NCBI GenBank assembly: GCA_964393335.1
Contig: CAYMTN010000054.1
Coordinates: 1 to 25,856, forward strand
Length of the DNA stretch: 25,856 nucleotides
Direction: 5' to 3'
Source: CAYMTN01 sp964393335
GTDB lineage: Bacteria; Chloroflexota; Anaerolineae; Aggregatilineales; Aggregatilineaceae
Positions within the stretch are counted from its first letter, which is position 1; the number at the start of each line of letters is the position of its first letter. A program made the position numbers and the translations under genes. The notes beneath the pieces were generated by a model, which was given only the letters and a program-made list of their open reading frames with translations, ran no database searches and was not told the origin of the DNA. Below, piece after piece: positions 22,645 through 25,856 of the stretch.

Positions 22645-25128
22645 GTGAAAAATCGACTCATCACAATGGCACTCTTTTTGATGCTGGTTTGGCCGGGGCT
22701 GGTGGCATTTGCCCCTGCCAGGCAGGATCAGTTTCAGGTCGATTTGACCATCAGTGCGGGCTACGGTGGTTATTACCGGCTGGGCCAGTGGACTCCGGTA
22801 CGAGTCAATATCAGCAACGCCGGTGCGGACCTCGAAGGTGAGGTGCGTATTCGCATGGGTGGCACCGGCGGCGGATTGGAACAAACGACATATAGCACGC
22901 CCCTGGGCCTGCCGCGCGGCGCGCGGAAACAGATCTTTCTGTATGTTTCGCTCGACAACTTCACGCAGCGTGTCCAGGTCGAGGTGGTCGATCAAAAAGG
23001 CCGGGTAATCCAGCTCGAAGCCGCGAATCTGCGGATGGCGAATCGGGAAGACCTGTTGGTGGCCGTGATTACCGAGTCGGCGTTTGGCGCAGTTGACCTG
23101 ACGGCGCTTACGCCCGGCGCTGGCGATGCCCGCCAGACAAACTGGCAGCCGGATCACATTCCGCCCCTGGCTGATGCGCTGTATGGGCTGGACGTGATCA
23201 TGTTCCACGACGTGGATACCGGCGCACTCAAAGCCGAGCAGTCGGCGGCGCTGACTCAATGGGTGTTGAACGGCGGTCACCTGATTGTGGCGGGCGGCGA
23301 TACGTGGCAGCGCACAACCGCCGGGCTGCAGAACTTGCTGCCGGTCACGCTGCAGGGCACCGTATCACTTACGACGCTTGAGCCGCTGGCCGATTATCTG
23401 CGTCTGCCCCCGGCTGCGCTGGCCGAAGGCATCACGGCGACGGCGAACACGCCCGCGCCTGCCGCACGGTCCCTGGTCACAGCCGAAGGTGTGCCGTTGG
23501 TCGTGCGGGAAAGCTACGGCGACGGGACGGTTGATTTCCTGGCCGTCGATCCGAATGCCGAACCGCTGCGCTCGTGGGAAAACAAGGCGTATCTCTGGTA
23601 TACGCTGCTGGCATCTACCGGGCAGCAGCCAAGCTGGGTGGGTGGTTTCAGCGATTGGTCGCTGGCGCGGGAAGCGACATTGACGACATTCAGCACCGTC
23701 CTGCCCACGTTTTTGCAGTTGTGTGGTTTTTTGGCGTTGTACATTATTCTGTTAGGGCCGATCAACTATCTCGTGCTGAAGTGGCTGAACCGGCGAGAAT
23801 GGGCGTGGTTCACGATACCCGCCTTGATCGTGGTCTTTGCCGTGCTGGCCTACTCGGTAGGCTTCAACCTGCGGGGTAACGTGCCGACTGTGAACCGGCT
23901 GACGGTAGTACGCGCGTGGGAGGGTCACGAAGAGGCCCGTGTGACGAGCCTGATTGGCGTACAATCACCGCGCCGCAGCACCTATGATATCACGGTCGCG
24001 CGGGGGTACACGCTGCGCACGCTGCCGCAAGAGGGTATTGGCCTGAACGTCCCGGCGACGATCAGCGAAGGGACTCTGTATGCGGCGCAAGCGATCCCAA
24101 TTGATGCCGGAACCGTCGCAAGTTTTTCCGCCAGCGGCTACGGCGCTGCGCCAAGCCTGGATGCGTCGGCGGTCTGGCACCTCAGCGCGACTCAACCGCC
24201 GCGTATTGTGGGCAGCGTGACCAACATGACAAATACGCTGTTTGAAGACGCCGTGATCCTGATCAAGGGCGAGGCCCGCGCGATAGGCCAGGTGCGGCCA
24301 GGTGAAACGTTCGATTTTGACATATCAATTGGCCCGCAAGACCCCGCCCCGCTGACCCTGAGCAGCGCGATCACGCGGTACAACCCCTACGCGTACAGCC
24401 GGTTGGGAGGCTACGGATCGTCGTCGGCTGGCTGGTGTTTCTCGCAACAGGGCCTGTTTTTGACGATTCGTGATGTCATGGGCGATGAGCGTTTTGTATG
24501 CTCGTCCAATAACGTCAGCAATCGCCAGCAGGAGGTCCGGCGGCGCTACCGGTTGTTGGGCGCACTGGTGACGGATGTTGACCTGAGCGGCGGGCGTGGT
24601 GCCGGGGCTTACCTGTTCGCGTGGACGCGGGACCCGCTGGTGGGTATCGACACCGGCAAGATGCAGCAGGAAGAAGACACGACGCTCTATATCTTCAAGC
24701 TGCCGGTCCATGTGGTGGGCGACGACGCCAGCGTTGAAGTCCCGGCAGGCATGACGACCTGGACCGTCATCGAAAAATCCGATCCGAGCACGATGTTGGA
24801 TATCGGGCCAAACTCGTTCCAGGTAGACGATAACGCGCAGGCTGCCTTCCAGTTTATGCCGCTGCCGGAAATACGCCTGGGATCGGTGGATGATCTGGTG
24901 GTCAAGTTTGCGGGGCAGGGGCCGCTGGTCGTCGAGATGTGGAACTGGCGTGCCCAGCGATGGGTTCGTATTCCGCTGCCGGTTGATTCGGACACGACCG
25001 TTATCAGTGGTCCGGCGCGGTTCCTGGGTCCCGAAAACGCGGTAAACGTGCGTGTGCTGTCACAAGACCCCAATGCCTACAATCGAGTAGATCACATCGA
25101 AATCGCTTATCACGGGCAGATAGATTAG
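22645..25128 (+). CDS. Large membrane protein linked to an ABC exporter
   Basis: 827 residues from GTG at 22645, chosen because a signal-peptide-like stretch follows at once (NRLITMALFLMLVWPGLVAF); the ribosome site is weak, and an ATG at 22666 is an alternative. The N-terminal external half has a beta-sandwich region (from QVDLTISAGYGGYYRLGQW) and a GATase-like Rossmann region (YGLDVIMFHDVD, then QWVLNGGHLIVAGGD) without an obvious catalytic Cys. Two membrane helices follow at about residues 360-380 (FLQLCGFLALYIILLGPINY) and 393-412, then a second, beta-rich external half. It lies between the FHA gene and an ABC ATPase, nine bases before the latter. Organisation recalls GldG/DUF4350-type components of ABC-linked envelope systems, but I cannot name a function. 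Confidence 0.75.
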   Translation: MKNRLITMALFLMLVWPGLVAFAPARQDQFQVDLTISAGYGGYYRLGQWTPVRVNISNAGADLEGEVRIRMGGTGGGLEQTTYSTPLGLPRGARKQIFLYVSLDNFTQRVQVEVVDQKGRVIQLEAANLRMANREDLLVAVITESAFGAVDLTALTPGAGDARQTNWQPDHIPPLADALYGLDVIMFHDVDTGALKAEQSAALTQWVLNGGHLIVAGGDTWQRTTAGLQNLLPVTLQGTVSLTTLEPLADYLRLPPAALAEGITATANTPAPAARSLVTAEGVPLVVRESYGDGTVDFLAVDPNAEPLRSWENKAYLWYTLLASTGQQPSWVGGFSDWSLAREATLTTFSTVLPTFLQLCGFLALYIILLGPINYLVLKWLNRREWAWFTIPALIVVFAVLAYSVGFNLRGNVPTVNRLTVVRAWEGHEEARVTSLIGVQSPRRSTYDITVARGYTLRTLPQEGIGLNVPATISEGTLYAAQAIPIDAGTVASFSASGYGAAPSLDASAVWHLSATQPPRIVGSVTNMTNTLFEDAVILIKGEARAIGQVRPGETFDFDISIGPQDPAPLTLSSAITRYNPYAYSRLGGYGSSSAGWCFSQQGLFLTIRDVMGDERFVCSSNNVSNRQQEVRRRYRLLGALVTDVDLSGGRGAGAYLFAWTRDPLVGIDTGKMQQEEDTTLYIFKLPVHVVGDDASVEVPAGMTTWTVIEKSDPSTMLDIGPNSFQVDDNAQAAFQFMPLPEIRLGSVDDLVVKFAGQGPLVVEMWNWRAQRWVRIPLPVDSDTTVISGPARFLGPENAVNVRVLSQDPNAYNRVDHIEIAYHGQID

Positions 25129-25137
25129 GATAGTACT

Positions 25138-25856
25138 ATGGCGTCAGACGAGTTGATCATTGAAACGCAAGGGCTGGTCAAACGGTACGGCAAACTCACG
25201 GCGGTAGACGATCTATCCCTGCGTGTGTCGCGAGGAGCCATCTATGGTTTTGTCGGGCCGAACGGCGCTGGCAAAACGACGACGATGCGCATCCTCACTA
25301 CGCTGATCACGCCAACTGCCGGGGATGCCTATGTAGCCGGATATTCCGTGACCAAGTTCCCGCGCGAGGTGCGGCGCGCGATTGGTTATATGCCGGATTT
25401 TTTCGGCGTCTACGACGACATGAAGGTGTGGGAATACCTGGATTTTTTCGCCGCCTGTTACGAGATTCCAGAGCGGGATCGCCCGGCGTTGATCAATGAC
25501 TTGTTGGCGCTGGTTGACCTGACGCATCGTCGCGACGACATGGTCGAGAAGCTGAGCCGGGGTATGAAACAGCGCTTGAGCCTGGCTCGTACGCTGGCTC
25601 ATGACCCGGAAGTGCTGATTCTCGATGAACCGGCGTCCGGCCTGGACCCGCGTGCCCGTATCGAAATCCGCGAGTTGCTGGTTGAGATGGCACGCATGGG
25701 CAAAACGATCTTTTTTTCGTCGCATATCCTGGCTGATGTCGCGGAGATTTGCACGCATCTGGGTATCATCGAGAGCGGGCAAATGGTCGCGCAGGGCACC
25801 GTCGCGGAGATTCGCCGCCAGTTGATGCCCACGCGCGAGATCACGATCACGCTGCT
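25138..25856 (+). CDS. ABC-2-type exporter ATPase, cut by the window edge
   Basis: ATG at 25138 follows TAGGA and lies nine bases after the preceding stop codon, so the genes are coupled. The first 239 residues are present. Walker A is GPNGAGKTTT (40-49), Q-loop GYMPDFFGVYDD, signature LSRGMKQR (Arg for the second Gly, common in this class), Walker B VLILDEP, D-loop SGLDP and switch His in SSH. This is the CcmA/NatA/GldA-type ATPase of exporters, whose permease would be encoded downstream. The frame is still open at the window end. Confidence 0.93.
   Translation, partial: MASDELIIETQGLVKRYGKLTAVDDLSLRVSRGAIYGFVGPNGAGKTTTMRILTTLITPTAGDAYVAGYSVTKFPREVRRAIGYMPDFFGVYDDMKVWEYLDFFAACYEIPERDRPALINDLLALVDLTHRRDDMVEKLSRGMKQRLSLARTLAHDPEVLILDEPASGLDPRARIEIRELLVEMARMGKTIFFSSHILADVAEICTHLGIIESGQMVAQGTVAEIRRQLMPTREITITL

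Overview
The window looks like chromosomal DNA of a free-living bacterium, most likely a member of the Chloroflexota (Anaerolineae-like). This is an inference from moderate-to-high GC, T-box control of synthetase genes, Opp/Dpp-type transport genes and large FHA/SH3-like surface proteins; no taxonomic marker was compared. I see no insertion sequence, phage gene or CRISPR array. Most of the window is housekeeping or cell-envelope genes, and the unusual features lie in the RNA leaders and in accessory domains.

Left part (1-5650). After the tail of an unidentified plus-strand gene comes a minus-strand operon: a PAS/histidine-kinase-like protein whose phospho-acceptor His position is Ser, a second protein with a degenerate kinase fold, and a ComEA-like DNA-binding protein with two SLBB domains. 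Next, also on the minus strand, are greA and lysS, each followed by a hairpin terminator.

Translation block (5650-13510). A consensus promoter at 6031-6059 starts a T-box leader with a Leu specifier (CTC). The leader contains an entire tRNA-Ala(GGC) gene between Stem I and the T-box/antiterminator. After its terminator come two small ORFs (43 and 27 codons) and then leuS. On the minus strand, a second T-box leader with a Ser specifier (TCC) precedes a 58-residue one-helix protein with a His-rich tail, then serS, then a mug-like DNA glycosylase, then rnpB (RNase P RNA). In both T-boxes the UGGN bulge base matches the expected discriminator base of the cognate tRNA (A for Leu, G for Ser). A peptidase S51-like gene lies between leuS and rnpB.

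Transport block (13540-20340). A non-coding stretch with several, partly mutually exclusive hairpins and an intrinsic terminator precedes an oligopeptide-type ABC operon: two ATPases, a DppC-type permease with a Cys-containing external insert, a Cys-paired SH3-like-repeat lipoprotein, and a DppB-type permease with an enlarged external loop. No conventional substrate-binding protein is in the operon; the lipoprotein occupies its place.

Right end (20340-25856). A separate promoter drives an FHA/Ig-like/TM/SH3-like protein, a large two-domain membrane protein with a signal peptide, and the start of an ABC-2-type exporter ATPase cut by the window edge. Together these look like an envelope-associated export or gliding-type system of unknown substrate.
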